Assembly: GCA_050950785.1 (NCBI GenBank)
Contig: JBMNIG010000001.1
Span: 1-64,000, forward strand
DNA: 64,000 bases
Direction: 5' to 3'
From: JAAYOS01 sp050950785
Lineage (GTDB): Bacteria; Bacillota; Clostridia; Oscillospirales; JAAYOS01
In this document: piece after piece, positions 36,039-44,695 of the stretch
How the letters are laid out: every line of letters starts with the position of its first letter
Numbering within the stretch: the stretch's first letter is position 1
Notes under the pieces: generated by a model
Seen by the model: the letters and a program-made list of their open reading frames with translations, nothing else
The model's database searches: none
What the model was told of the DNA's origin: nothing
Position numbers and translations under genes: made by a program

Positions 36039-36857
36039 CTATTTTAAGCCTAAGTTCATGATTCGATTTGTGTAACGTTCCAACATCACTACTGCTTGAT
36101 ACATCAGGTATGCTACAACTGCCAAAATGATTACACTGCACATTACGAGATCCATCTGGAACACCTGACCACCGTAAACGATCAGGTAACCAAGTCCGGC
36201 TTTTGAAACAAGGAATTCACCTGCTATTACACCGACTAAAGATAGTCCGATATTTACTTTCAAAGAATTGAACAGAGTTCCCACATTCGATGGAAATACG
36301 ATTTTTGTGAAGATTTGACTTCTGTTGGCCCCGAAAGTTGTGGCCATTTTTATAGTTTCGCTGTCAGTACTCAGAAATCCGTTGAGCATTTCAAGAACAG
36401 TGACAATCAATGATATAGCAAGCGCTACAACTATTATCGCCTGACTTCCCGCGCCAACCCAGATGATTATTACAGGACCAAGGGCGATTTTTGGCAGACT
36501 ATTGAGCACCACTAAGAAAGGCTCCATTACTCTTGATATGAAGCTGCTTCTCCAGAGAATCACTGCTATAAGTGTCCCGATTATTGTTCCTAAGAGAAAA
36601 CCGATAAAGGTCTCAAAACATGTTACTGCTATATGTAATAGTAGATCGTTGCTCAACATATGTACGAATGTCCTGACAATGCGTGACGGTTGGCTCATGA
36701 TGAAGCTATCGATAATTTTTAGTCGAGCTAGGAGCTCCCATAGTGCTATGAAGCCTACTAATATAATAAACTGTGTGGCGGCTACACAGATTTTTTGACG
36801 TTTGAGTTTGCGCAGATACGCCGCACGCGCTTTAGACAAGCCTTCATAAGTGGACAT
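36039..36857 (-). CDS. ABC importer permease, SsuC/TauC type
   Basis: Start 36857, preceded by GGAGAGAG, is chosen over 36932 because the longer form would overlap the ATPase gene by 89 bases; with this start the overlap is 14 bases. The 272 residues include about six transmembrane helices and the BPD-type cytoplasmic loop (TFGANRSQIFTKIVFPS) that docks on the ATPase. The family imports small organic anions together with the NMT1-type binding protein encoded next. The overlap indicates coupled translation. Confidence 0.85.
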   Translation of the reverse strand: MSTYEGLSKARAAYLRKLKRQKICVAATQFIILVGFIALWELLARLKIIDSFIMSQPSRIVRTFVHMLSNDLLLHIAVTCFETFIGFLLGTIIGTLIAVILWRSSFISRVMEPFLVVLNSLPKIALGPVIIIWVGAGSQAIIVVALAISLIVTVLEMLNGFLSTDSETIKMATTFGANRSQIFTKIVFPSNVGTLFNSLKVNIGLSLVGVIAGEFLVSKAGLGYLIVYGGQVFQMDLVMCSVIILAVVAYLMYQAVVMLERYTNRIMNLGLK

Positions 36858-37602
36858 CGAGCTCTCTCCATATCTCGTTGAAATATTGACCGAATTTTGG
36901 ATTGTTCCGCCGCTGGAGCGGTGTTTTGACATCCTCCGGAAATTCTAGTGTATGGATGCGTTTTATGACCGCAGGGCGTTTGCTTAATACGATGACGCGG
37001 TCACACATGCTTATACTTTCCGGGATATCATGAGTTACCATTATCGTTGTCATGTTTTCCCGCTTTAGTATTTGATGCACGTCGTCGGTAAGTGCAAGTC
37101 TCGTTTGGTAATCCAGTGCTGAAAAAGCTTCATCCAAAATCAGGATCTTCGGTTTTACAGCAAGTGTGCGTATAAGTGCAACACGTTGTCGCATTCCTCC
37201 GGAAAGCTGTGAGGGATGTTTATCCCTGAATTCATATAGACCATAATTTTTGAGCAACTGCTCTGCGTATTCGGCATTTTCCTTTGTGAGCATTTTACGT
37301 ATTTCCAGACCAAATAACACATTCTTGGTAATAGTTCGCCATTCAAGGAGATTGTCGCTTTGCAGCATGTATCCAATGTCGTTTGAAATCCCGCTGATTT
37401 GCGTGCCGTTTATATACATTTCGCCGCTGGTTGGCTCTATTAAACCGGCTATTATTGAAAGTAGTGTTGATTTTCCACTGCCGCTTGGACCTACGATGCC
37501 TATGTATTCGCCTTCCTGTACTTCAAAACTAATGTCCTTAAGTGCTTCAACTTCTCCGTTGTGTGCTTGATAAGTCTTGCTTACATGCTTAACTCTTAAC
37601 AT
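36844..37602 (-). CDS. ABC importer ATPase, SsuB/TauB type
   Basis: The 252-residue protein carries Walker A GPSGSGKST, a Q-loop YMLQSDNLLEW, the signature LSGGMRQR, Walker B ILILDEAFSALD and the H-loop VTHD. The Q-loop with LLEWRT is typical of the nitrate/sulfonate/taurine subfamily. It is the first gene of the minus-strand importer operon. It diverges from the DUF1846 gene, with 224 bases between the two starts holding both promoters. Confidence 0.9.
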   Translation of the reverse strand: MLRVKHVSKTYQAHNGEVEALKDISFEVQEGEYIGIVGPSGSGKSTLLSIIAGLIEPTSGEMYINGTQISGISNDIGYMLQSDNLLEWRTITKNVLFGLEIRKMLTKENAEYAEQLLKNYGLYEFRDKHPSQLSGGMRQRVALIRTLAVKPKILILDEAFSALDYQTRLALTDDVHQILKRENMTTIMVTHDIPESISMCDRVIVLSKRPAVIKRIHTLEFPEDVKTPLQRRNNPKFGQYFNEIWRELDVHL

Positions 37603-37711
37603 TGCCCCAATTTAATCACTCCGAACTGTTCATCTACACTCATTATATAACGCGTTTGGGGAATCTGTGCTGAGTGGAGCCCATGATGCTCAGCCTTAGT
37701 TTTAGAAATAC

Positions 37712-37740
37712 TTGTATTTAAGGTGCATATGTGGTATACT
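37712..37740 (+). promoter_or_regulatory. promoter of the DUF1846 gene
   Basis: TTGTAT (37712-37717) and TATACT (37735-37740), spacing 17 bases, 86 bases before the start codon. Confidence 0.6.
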
Positions 37741-37826
37741 CTTTTAGCGGAATAAGTAAATCTGTAACTTATTTCGCATATTTTTATTATTAAATACTTT
37801 ATTAGAAACTTGGGGTGGGATAGGCA

Positions 37827-39311
37827 ATGGAGCAAGCAGGTTTTGACAGCGATAAATATTTTCGAATGCAGTCCGAAAGGATCATAGATCGTATAAAACG
37901 CTTTGGTGGAAAGCTCTATTTGGAGTTTGGCGGAAAACTGTTTGATGACTTTCATGCGGCGAGAGTATTGCCCGGATTTGCGCCCGACAACAAAATACGG
38001 ATGCTCAAACATATGAAGGACCAGGCGGAAATCGTTATCGCGATCAATGCATCGGATATTGAGAAAAGCAAGATCCGTGGAGATCTCGGTATCACTTATG
38101 ATCTGGATGTGCTTCGCCTTATTGATGCGTTTAGGGATTATGGGCTTTATGTAGGGAGCGTTGTCATAACATTTTACAGCTCACAGCCTGTTGCTATTGC
38201 CTTTCAAAAGCGTTTGGAAGCCCTTAACATAAAGGTGTATAGACATTACACCATACCGAGTTATCCTTACGACTTGCCTTTGATATTCAGCGATGATGGA
38301 TATGGGCAAAATGAATATATTGAGACATCGCGTCCCTTGGTGGTCGTGACTGCTCCGGGACCCGGAAGTGGGAAGATGGCGACCTGCCTGTCTCAGATTT
38401 ACCACGATCACAAGCGCGGCATAAAGTCCGGGTATGCTAAGTTCGAGACCTTTCCAATTTGGAACCTTCCTTTGAAACATCCTATCAACTTGGCATACGA
38501 GGCAGCCACCGCCGATCTAAACGATGTCAATGTTATCGATCCTTTTCATTTGGAAGCCTATAATGTCACGACTGTAAACTATAACCGGGACGTTGAGATA
38601 TTCCCTGTGCTCAGAGCAATGTTGGAACGGATTTTGGGAGAATGCCCATATAAATCACCTACCGATATGGGTGTCAACATGGTAGGATTTTGTATAGAGG
38701 ACGATGCGGCAGTTCGGAAAGCAGCAAGTGACGAGATAATTCGAAGATATTATAATGCGCTATGCAATTTACGCAAAGGTTTGGGAAGCGAGACTGAAGT
38801 CAACAAAATTGAAATGCTAATGAAGCAGGCAAATATCAGTATCAGTGACAGGAAGTGTGTGAAACCGGCTCTGAGGAAGGCGGAAGAGACCGGAGCGCCG
38901 GCTGCAGCCATTGAACTTAGGGATGGCTCAGTTGTCACTGGAAAGACATCTGAATTACTGGGAGCCTCTTCAGCAATGCTTCTAAATGCGCTAAAGCATA
39001 TAGCGGGGATTCCGGACGATGTTCAGCTTATTTCACCTGCGGTTATCGAACCGGTACAGGATTTGAAAGTTAACCACTTGGGAAACAAAAACCCTCGACT
39101 TCATACGGACGAGCTCCTTATCGCACTCTCGATATGTGCTGTCACCGATCCTATAGCCAAGAGGGCTATGAATAAGCTATCTGAACTCAGCGGTTGTGAA
39201 GTACACTCAACTGTGATCCTATCTCAGGTTGATGAAAATACTTTTAGAAAAATAGGTGTTAATTTGACGACCGAACCTCATTATCAGTCAAACAACTTGT
39301 ATCACAAATAA
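37827..39311 (+). CDS. DUF1846 family protein
   Basis: ATG 37827 follows GGGGTGGGATAGG. The 494-residue protein is full length and matches the DUF1846 family: FDSDKYFRMQSERI at the start, LYLEFGGKLFDDFHAARVLPGF, and the P-loop-like GPGSGKMATCLSQIYHD (GPGSGK at residues 178-183). DUF1846 proteins are widespread in Bacillota and have been solved structurally, but as far as I know have no settled function. The P-loop-like stretch suggests nucleotide binding. It is a single-gene unit with its own promoter and a strong terminator. Confidence 0.85.
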   Translation: MEQAGFDSDKYFRMQSERIIDRIKRFGGKLYLEFGGKLFDDFHAARVLPGFAPDNKIRMLKHMKDQAEIVIAINASDIEKSKIRGDLGITYDLDVLRLIDAFRDYGLYVGSVVITFYSSQPVAIAFQKRLEALNIKVYRHYTIPSYPYDLPLIFSDDGYGQNEYIETSRPLVVVTAPGPGSGKMATCLSQIYHDHKRGIKSGYAKFETFPIWNLPLKHPINLAYEAATADLNDVNVIDPFHLEAYNVTTVNYNRDVEIFPVLRAMLERILGECPYKSPTDMGVNMVGFCIEDDAAVRKAASDEIIRRYYNALCNLRKGLGSETEVNKIEMLMKQANISISDRKCVKPALRKAEETGAPAAAIELRDGSVVTGKTSELLGASSAMLLNALKHIAGIPDDVQLISPAVIEPVQDLKVNHLGNKNPRLHTDELLIALSICAVTDPIAKRAMNKLSELSGCEVHSTVILSQVDENTFRKIGVNLTTEPHYQSNNLYHK

Positions 39312-39340
39312 GATAAGGTAAAAAGAGTGCAAGCAAACAG

Positions 39341-39389
39341 AAACGCTTTACCGATTAGCATGTTTTCAATGTTAACCGGTAAAGCGTTT
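39341..39389. terminator. bidirectional terminator after DUF1846
   Basis: AAACGCTTTACCG (39341-39353) pairs with CGGTAAAGCGTTT (39377-39389) over an imperfect inner stem. T-rich sequence follows on the plus strand. It lies between converging genes. Confidence 0.75.
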
Positions 39390-39406
39390 ATCTTTCTCTG
39401 AAGCGT

Positions 39407-41053
39407 TTAAACGACGCCCTGATTATCCTTGTCAGACCTTTCATCGTCTCTGTAAGTATTTCTGCTAAACCATAGCATTAGCCATCCCAAGATAATGGGA
39501 GGAAGAGAACCTACAATTCCTATTAAGCTTTTGTAGCCATGAACGAAACTATCATTAGCCCCTGACAAATTACCAGGGATTAAGTTTTGGATTACAGCTT
39601 CTCTTAGTATTATGGAAATTGGGAAGTTTGCCCGTGTCATAAGGTAAATCATGGCATCTCCGCTGCTCCATGTGACAACAAAGTTCAAAACGAACACGAC
39701 CGGGATCAGTGGTGCTACTTTCCTTATATATTCACCGAAACTATTTCTGCCCTTTACACGGTTGCGCGTAAATAAGTGAATAATAAATGCTCCCCAAACC
39801 TGGATACCACTTGAAAGCACAACTGCAATGCCCTTGTCGAGCAATCCATACTGACGAAACAGTATATATTCAGAAATTACAAATCCTGTTCCCATCAACA
39901 AGAACAGAACTAAAGGATAGACTTTGTTTTCGGTAGTAAGGGGATATGCAAGTAACACAGAGAGAAAAGAAAACAGAATTGCCGAAAAAGTCGAATATAT
40001 AAAGCTATTGAAAATAGATTGGGCTATTTCCTGATTAGAAAGTACGTCGGCAAGTGATGCCTCTGATCCTGTAACGCCCGTAATTAGATTTATTGCTATT
40101 GCTATGCCGCCAATTCCGACAAGTATACAGCCAATGACTGCAACAATCCATGAAGGTTTATTATTCTTTTGTACGGGCATAGTAAAATCTGCATCGTCAA
40201 ATGTAGTCAGAATTTTCTTCAATCCAAGGAAAATAAACAGATTTAACAGAAGTTGAAATACCAATCTAAAGCTGTCAGTTGCGTTAGAAAAGCCAAAATT
40301 GGTTTCCAAAAGTCCCTTTCTATAAGTAAATTGCGTAAATGTATCAGCTGTTTGATATACAAATGGGTTGTATAAGTAAATCCCCAAGTACCTGTTTGAA
40401 AACATAAAGAACGCCAAGCGCACTAAAATGTATCCTAATGCAACTCGTGACGCAGTATGTACATTGCTTCTGGAGTTAGTTATATTACCAGCCGCGAGAA
40501 CGCCTAAGGCAGTAGGATAGAACATGTATCTGAGGGTTTCGGCGGCGGTATATATGAGCGGATATAGGGAGGGTATAGACAAAAGATTGGCAGTCCCCGT
40601 GGATTCTATAAAGTATTGTGGATCTATGAGATTAGAGCTTGAAAGCAATTTGCTTAAGAAAAAATCGTGAGAGGTAAAGTCAATAATAAAGCCGCATAGA
40701 ACCTGTAATGGCACAAACGCTGGGATAGCTAGAACGGTTAACGCAATGCAACGTGTCCACCGGTTAGGCAGCTTCAATATGAACAGTATTGCAAGAAAAG
40801 CTACCAGAGCCGTAATGATTGCCGGAAACACTGTCAACACAAATGTGTTCCTAGCTATTCGCATTGCATAATGGCTACCAAATAACTCCGAAAAATTTGC
40901 CAATCCTGCAAACACACCACTGAAAATACTCTTCCTAAGATTGATGTTGAAAAGCGAGAAAACGAATGTATAGATAATCGGCCAGACCTTAAAAAAGGCT
41001 ACCAGAATAAAGGCTGGAATGGCCACAACAAATGGTGATAGCCGTCTTTTCAT
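39407..41053 (-). CDS. double-domain ABC-type permease-like membrane protein (MalF/UgpA-like + MalG/UgpE-like halves)
   Basis: The 548-residue protein has about a dozen hydrophobic segments. The N-terminal half opens like a CUT1 sugar-importer permease (IPAFILVAFFKVWPIIYTFV, then GLANFSELFGSHY and RNTFVLTV). After about residue 290, a second half has the IFNSFIYSTFSAILFSFLSV and AYPLTT pattern of the partner permease. Normally these are two proteins. The usual EAA loop that docks on the ATPase is not obvious in either half. It lies 49 bases downstream of a LytTR response regulator and probably shares its transcript. It could serve an orphan binding protein such as the one at 25666, or be a permease-derived protein with a new role. 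The first half is clear; the second is inferred from pattern. Confidence 0.6.
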   Translation of the reverse strand: MKRRLSPFVVAIPAFILVAFFKVWPIIYTFVFSLFNINLRKSIFSGVFAGLANFSELFGSHYAMRIARNTFVLTVFPAIITALVAFLAILFILKLPNRWTRCIALTVLAIPAFVPLQVLCGFIIDFTSHDFFLSKLLSSSNLIDPQYFIESTGTANLLSIPSLYPLIYTAAETLRYMFYPTALGVLAAGNITNSRSNVHTASRVALGYILVRLAFFMFSNRYLGIYLYNPFVYQTADTFTQFTYRKGLLETNFGFSNATDSFRLVFQLLLNLFIFLGLKKILTTFDDADFTMPVQKNNKPSWIVAVIGCILVGIGGIAIAINLITGVTGSEASLADVLSNQEIAQSIFNSFIYSTFSAILFSFLSVLLAYPLTTENKVYPLVLFLLMGTGFVISEYILFRQYGLLDKGIAVVLSSGIQVWGAFIIHLFTRNRVKGRNSFGEYIRKVAPLIPVVFVLNFVVTWSSGDAMIYLMTRANFPISIILREAVIQNLIPGNLSGANDSFVHGYKSLIGIVGSLPPIILGWLMLWFSRNTYRDDERSDKDNQGVV

Positions 41054-41102
41054 CGCCGATGCTCCTTTCTAAGCTTGACTTATAAGTCAAGATGAACGAA
41101 AG

Positions 41103-41819
41103 TTAACCGCTTAGCATGTGGTTTTCCAGTTCTTGAAGCTTTTCATTTGTGATAAGGGCGTCTTTTGTAGTGCCTTTCATTTTCACAATGTAAGTCCACC
41201 TGCCATAGGGGTATATTTTTGAGATGAATGATATATTAAGGATGTATGCCCTATGGCTTCGGAAGAAAGTGCTGTTGTTTAGTCTGCTCAAAAGCGAATT
41301 GAGGCTTTCTGAGGTGGTGAAGGTTTCCTCCTTTGTGACTATGAGAGTTGTGCGGTTTTCGCGATAGATCATTATGATCTCTTCAACCGGTACAAACACC
41401 ATCTGCTCTCTGCTCTTGATCATCAGGGATTTTGGTGTTGAGACGCGGAACTGTGACTGACGTCTTTGGAGTCTGCGTAATGTCTGTCGAACGCGATCTG
41501 TTTTAAATGGCTTTAGAAGGTAATCAAACGCATACACTTCAAAGGCCTGCGGCATGTATTCGCTGTAGGCTGTTACAAAAATAATTGCAGTGTTGGGATG
41601 AGATGCATAGATCTGTTTTGCGGCTTCGTCGCCTGAAAGTACGGGCATCTCCACATCTATGAAGACTATGTCGGGTTTTGACTCGGCGCAGAGGCGGACA
41701 GCCTCTTGGCCATCCGCCACTTCGCCGGCAAGTTCGAAACCTTCCATGCTCTCAATCAGCTTTCGCAGGACAAGACGCATACCGGCATCGTCATCTGCAA
41801 TCAATACTTTTAGAGCCAT
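41103..41819 (-). CDS. response regulator, LytTR family
   Basis: Start 41819 follows a GGAGGCGGAG stretch. The 238 residues comprise a receiver domain (1-120; acidic pocket IADDD, phospho-acceptor Asp55 in FIDVEMP, and the KPFK lysine) and a LytTR DNA-binding domain (about 130-235; FFRSHRAYILNISFISKI). LytTR regulators usually pair with kinases of the class encoded at 43772-44639. Here kinase and regulator are separated by nfeD and floA. Its start overlaps the end of the 71-aa gene by 10 bases. Confidence 0.9.
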   Translation of the reverse strand: MALKVLIADDDAGMRLVLRKLIESMEGFELAGEVADGQEAVRLCAESKPDIVFIDVEMPVLSGDEAAKQIYASHPNTAIIFVTAYSEYMPQAFEVYAFDYLLKPFKTDRVRQTLRRLQRRQSQFRVSTPKSLMIKSREQMVFVPVEEIIMIYRENRTTLIVTKEETFTTSESLNSLLSRLNNSTFFRSHRAYILNISFISKIYPYGRWTYIVKMKGTTKDALITNEKLQELENHMLSG

Positions 41820-42025
41820 CTTCCGTATCTCCGCCTCCGTGCTAAAGGAGGTCCCAGAACTTCAGCAAGCAAAATTCCATATCTTGCTTTTGATACGTTA
41901 AGAGAAGGGATGAAACGCGACTTTGCAGTTAAACTGTAAGCATTTTCTGATTGATGCTGAACGGCTTTAGTCTTTGTCAAATCTAGATCATCGATAGCAT
42001 TTGGCTTGTTTTCCATGCTCGCCAT
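41810..42025 (-). CDS. 71-aa basic-tailed protein between floA and the response regulator
   Basis: ATG 42025 has an AAAGGAG site at ideal distance, and the stop overlaps the response regulator start, so this is very likely a real gene. The product is soluble, polar in the first half, and ends with AEVLGPPLARRRRYGRWL, a Pro-Pro/Arg-rich tail. There is no hydrophobic helix and no cysteine. I do not recognise the family. Its fixed place between floA and the regulator suggests a link with flotillin or the two-component system. Confidence 0.6.
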   Translation of the reverse strand: MASMENKPNAIDDLDLTKTKAVQHQSENAYSLTAKSRFIPSLNVSKARYGILLAEVLGPPLARRRRYGRWL

Positions 42026-42067
42026 GTTTTACTCCTTTCGAATCCGGAACGCGCTGTTAAGCTCGTC

Positions 42068-43045
42068 TTACTTTACTGGCGGGTTGGGATCGGAGGAGGA
42101 TATGGCATTTCTCATCTTTGTATCGGATATGATGTTTTGCATATTGTAATAATCCATAACGCCAAGTTTCCCTTCGCGCAGTGCTGTTGCCATTGCGATC
42201 GGGATTTCGGCTTCCGCTTCTACAACTTTTGCACGCATCTCCTGCACGGCAGCAACCATTTCCTGTTCGCGGGCGACCGCCATGGCTCGTCTCTCCTCTG
42301 CCTTAGCCTGTGCAATTCTTTTATCGGCTTCGGCCTGATCGGTTTGCAGCTGGGCTCCAACGTTTCTGCCAACGTCTACGTCGGCTATATCAATCGATAG
42401 GATTTCAAAGGCAGTACCCGATTCAAGTCCCTTATTAAGGACAGTCCTTGAGATCGCGTCGGGGTTTTCAAGGACCTCTTTGTGAGATTCGGAGCTGCCT
42501 ATTGTGGTGACGATACCCTCGCCGACACGGGCGACAACGGTTGGTTCACCCGCTCCGCCTACGAGTCTGTCGATGTTGGCACGCACCGTTATTTTTGCCT
42601 TCGCTTTAAGCTCGATTCCGTCCTTGGCAATGGCTGCTACAATGGGAGTTTCAATAACTTTGGGATTTACGCTCATTTGGACTGCTTCAAGCACATCTCG
42701 ACCTGCAAGGTCGATGGCAGCGGCACGCTCAAATTCAAGGGATATGTTGGCGCGCTGCGCAGCAATAAGCGAGTTTACCACGCGGTCAACATTTCCGCCT
42801 GCTAGGTAGTGTGCCTCCAACTTATTAATATTTAGATTGAGGCCGGCTTTCTCCGCTTTGATCAGTGGGTTGACAATGCGGCTTGGAACAACGCGGCGAA
42901 GTCTCATGCCGATCAGGGTAGTGATGCTGACACGAACATTTGCCGCTATTGCACTAATCCAGAGTGTTACAGGTACGAAACTAAAGAAAAGGCTCAGAAA
43001 AAGGACGCTAGCGGTAATAATCAATCCAATAACCCAATATTGCAT
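42068..43045 (-). CDS. floA: flotillin-like protein FloA
   Basis: The 325-residue protein matches the UPF0365/FloA family almost end to end. It has an N-terminal hydrophobic hairpin (about 4-35), the conserved GMRLRRVVPSRIVNPLIKA, a PHB/SPFH domain, and a C-terminal Glu/Ala coiled coil (DQAEADKRIAQAKAEERRAM). FloA proteins form membrane microdomains that organise signalling and secretion complexes. It lies 82 bases downstream of nfeD, the usual partner, and upstream of the 71-aa gene and a response regulator. Confidence 0.93.
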   Translation of the reverse strand: MQYWVIGLIITASVLFLSLFFSFVPVTLWISAIAANVRVSITTLIGMRLRRVVPSRIVNPLIKAEKAGLNLNINKLEAHYLAGGNVDRVVNSLIAAQRANISLEFERAAAIDLAGRDVLEAVQMSVNPKVIETPIVAAIAKDGIELKAKAKITVRANIDRLVGGAGEPTVVARVGEGIVTTIGSSESHKEVLENPDAISRTVLNKGLESGTAFEILSIDIADVDVGRNVGAQLQTDQAEADKRIAQAKAEERRAMAVAREQEMVAAVQEMRAKVVEAEAEIPIAMATALREGKLGVMDYYNMQNIISDTKMRNAISSSDPNPPVK

Positions 43046-43127
43046 TTAACACACTCCTTTAAAGATTTAGGTATAAGAAATTATATCAATAAGTGACTAT
43101 AAGTATAAACGAGATACTATTGGGACA

Positions 43128-43628
43128 CTAATCTTTTTCACGCACCACGATTCGATTTCCTTCAACTTCAACCACTTCCACTTCAGCACCCGGGCTGATG
43201 AACTCGCCGCGGGAGACAACGTCAAGTCTCACTCCGTCAAAATCCACGTTTCCTGAAGGACGAAGAGTAGTGATTGCTGTCCCGGTTTTACCAAGGAGGT
43301 ACTGCATATCCTCGGCGGCGGAAAAGCCGGTTTCAGAGCTTGTAGAGTCACTAAGGATCAGCTTTCTGGGAAGATAACCCTTTGATGCAAGGTAAATCGA
43401 AAGGGATAGTAGAACAACCAATAGGGAAGCCAGAACTGCTGCCATGATCAAACCCTGGACAAATGTTTTTGCTGTAATCAGAATATCTACAACTAATAGA
43501 AAGATACCAATTCCTCCGGCAACACCAAAACCAGGATTGAACATTTCAAAAACGATAAGAATTATTCCGATGACGAATATTATAATGGACCATGTTGACA
43601 CATTGCTTAGAAACTCCAATAGTTCCAC
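43128..43628 (-). CDS. NfeD-family membrane protein
   Basis: GTG 43628 is the best start, since GGAGGTG lies 6-7 bases before it; an ORF start at 43637 would sit inside that ribosome site. About 166 residues: a short N-terminal segment, transmembrane helices between about 15 and 85, and a soluble OB-fold at the end (GKTGTAITTLRPSGNVDFDG and VEVVEVEGNRIVV), the NfeD C-terminal hallmark. This is the short form without the protease domain. NfeD proteins partner FloA-type flotillins. Promoter boxes lie at 43662-43690. Confidence 0.88.
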   Translation of the reverse strand: MELLEFLSNVSTWSIIIFVIGIILIVFEMFNPGFGVAGGIGIFLLVVDILITAKTFVQGLIMAAVLASLLVVLLSLSIYLASKGYLPRKLILSDSTSSETGFSAAEDMQYLLGKTGTAITTLRPSGNVDFDGVRLDVVSRGEFISPGAEVEVVEVEGNRIVVREKD

Positions 43629-43661
43629 ACGTATCACCTCCGTTTATGTTTGCACAACTAT

Positions 43662-43690
43662 ATAATACATACCGGACAACATCGCATCAA
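43662..43690 (-). promoter_or_regulatory. promoter of the nfeD-floA operon
   Basis: On the minus strand TTGATG (43690-43685) and TATTAT (43667-43662) are 17 bases apart, 34 bases before the GTG start. Confidence 0.55.
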
Positions 43691-43713
43691 TACTTACCGT
43701 CCGAAAAATACGT

Positions 43714-43734
43714 AACGACACCTTAACTGTCGTT
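43714..43734 (-). terminator. terminator after the histidine kinase gene
   Basis: AACGACA and TGTCGTT pair over a 7-base loop, followed on the minus strand by a run containing five T. It separates the kinase from nfeD. Confidence 0.55.
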
Positions 43735-43771
43735 TTGGTAACACGTAAAAGCTTCAATATTATTATGTGGA

Positions 43772-44639
43772 TCAGACACTTTGACTGCGGGGTATTTTAC
43801 CGCTAAAACATGTGGATTCCTTGCTTGAAAAAACCATAATACTGCCACCACATGATTCCATGAGTCTTTTGCAAATAGCTAGGCCCATTCCGTCACCGAT
43901 ATTGGCCCGTGTCGTGAACCCGGGTTCGAAGATCCGGGTCAATGTGACTGCGGGGTATTTCAGGGCCATTATTATATATTCGAAATCCATGATACCTTAT
44001 GTCTTCGAAAATCTCAATTTTGAGGACTCTTTCGCCATCTTCTTCTCTTTCTAACAAAGCGTTTATCGAATTGTCAATTATATTGCCCAGAACGCGACAA
44101 AGCTCCCATGCTGGCATTGCGATATCTGAAAGAGAAGAGTTTATCTGTATTTCACAACGAATCTGCCTGCTTTCACACATCTGGGCCTTAGCCTGAAGTA
44201 TAGCGTTGACAGCAGGTATGGAAGTTTTCAGATAGCTGTTGACCTTCTGGATATCAGTATATAGTTTTTCCATATATTCAGCCGCCTCACGATATTCTTC
44301 CATCTCAATCAGGCTGTAGACCACTTGCAGTTGATTGAGAAAGTCATGACGCTGTTCTCTAAGAGTCATATTCAGGCGGCTCAAATCTCCAATTGAGTCT
44401 TCCGATTGGCTGAGTCTGAATTGTATTTGACGAAACGGACGTACCGACGATAAAGTTATAAGGCTATCGACTATGGAGATGAACGCAAGAATTATAAGCA
44501 GTATCAGGGCAGGACGGTTAAGATGGATATTAGGAGAGACCATTGCCAGGATAACCGATACTGTGATGCCTATTGACTGTAGTAAAGTTATTACAACTAT
44601 TGTGGCGAGTACCTTCTTGATATAGAATTCTCGGCGCAA
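43772..44639 (-). pseudogene. sensor histidine kinase (Agr/LytS-like, SpoOB-type H-box), one frameshift
   Basis: TTG 44639 follows GGGGG. Two N-terminal transmembrane helices are followed by a linker, the H-box EQRHDFLNQLQVV (phospho-acceptor His98) and an HATPase domain with N-box NIIDNSINAL and G1 box NNGPEI. The frame then diverges and stops at 43893. The rest, HID-RIFEPGFTTRANIGDGMG with the F and G2 boxes, is read in another frame down to 43772. Removing one C from the GACCCGG at about 43940 restores a perfect kinase of about 288 residues. Everything else is intact, so a sequencing or assembly error is as likely as a real mutation. It is the natural partner of the LytTR regulator at 41103. 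Confidence 0.8.
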
Positions 44640-44695
44640 ATAAATCCCCCGCCCTCAAAACATTTATGTATTCGTGGCTTTCGTGCAGGTCGGTT

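Noticed and set aside
37838..39311. DUF1846 protein as a kinase or helicase because of its GPGSGK motif
   Set aside because: No Walker B, kinase or helicase motifs accompany it; the family has no settled function, so only nucleotide binding is suggested.
39341..39389. AAACGCTTT motifs here and at 57863 as catabolite-control (cre) sites
   Set aside because: The flanking positions of the cre consensus do not match and both are arms of hairpins after stop codons, which terminators explain.
41810..42025. 71-aa protein as an AgrD-type cyclic peptide precursor near a LytTR regulator
   Set aside because: It has no cysteine or amphipathic leader, its tail is strongly basic rather than acidic, and there is no AgrB-like protease.
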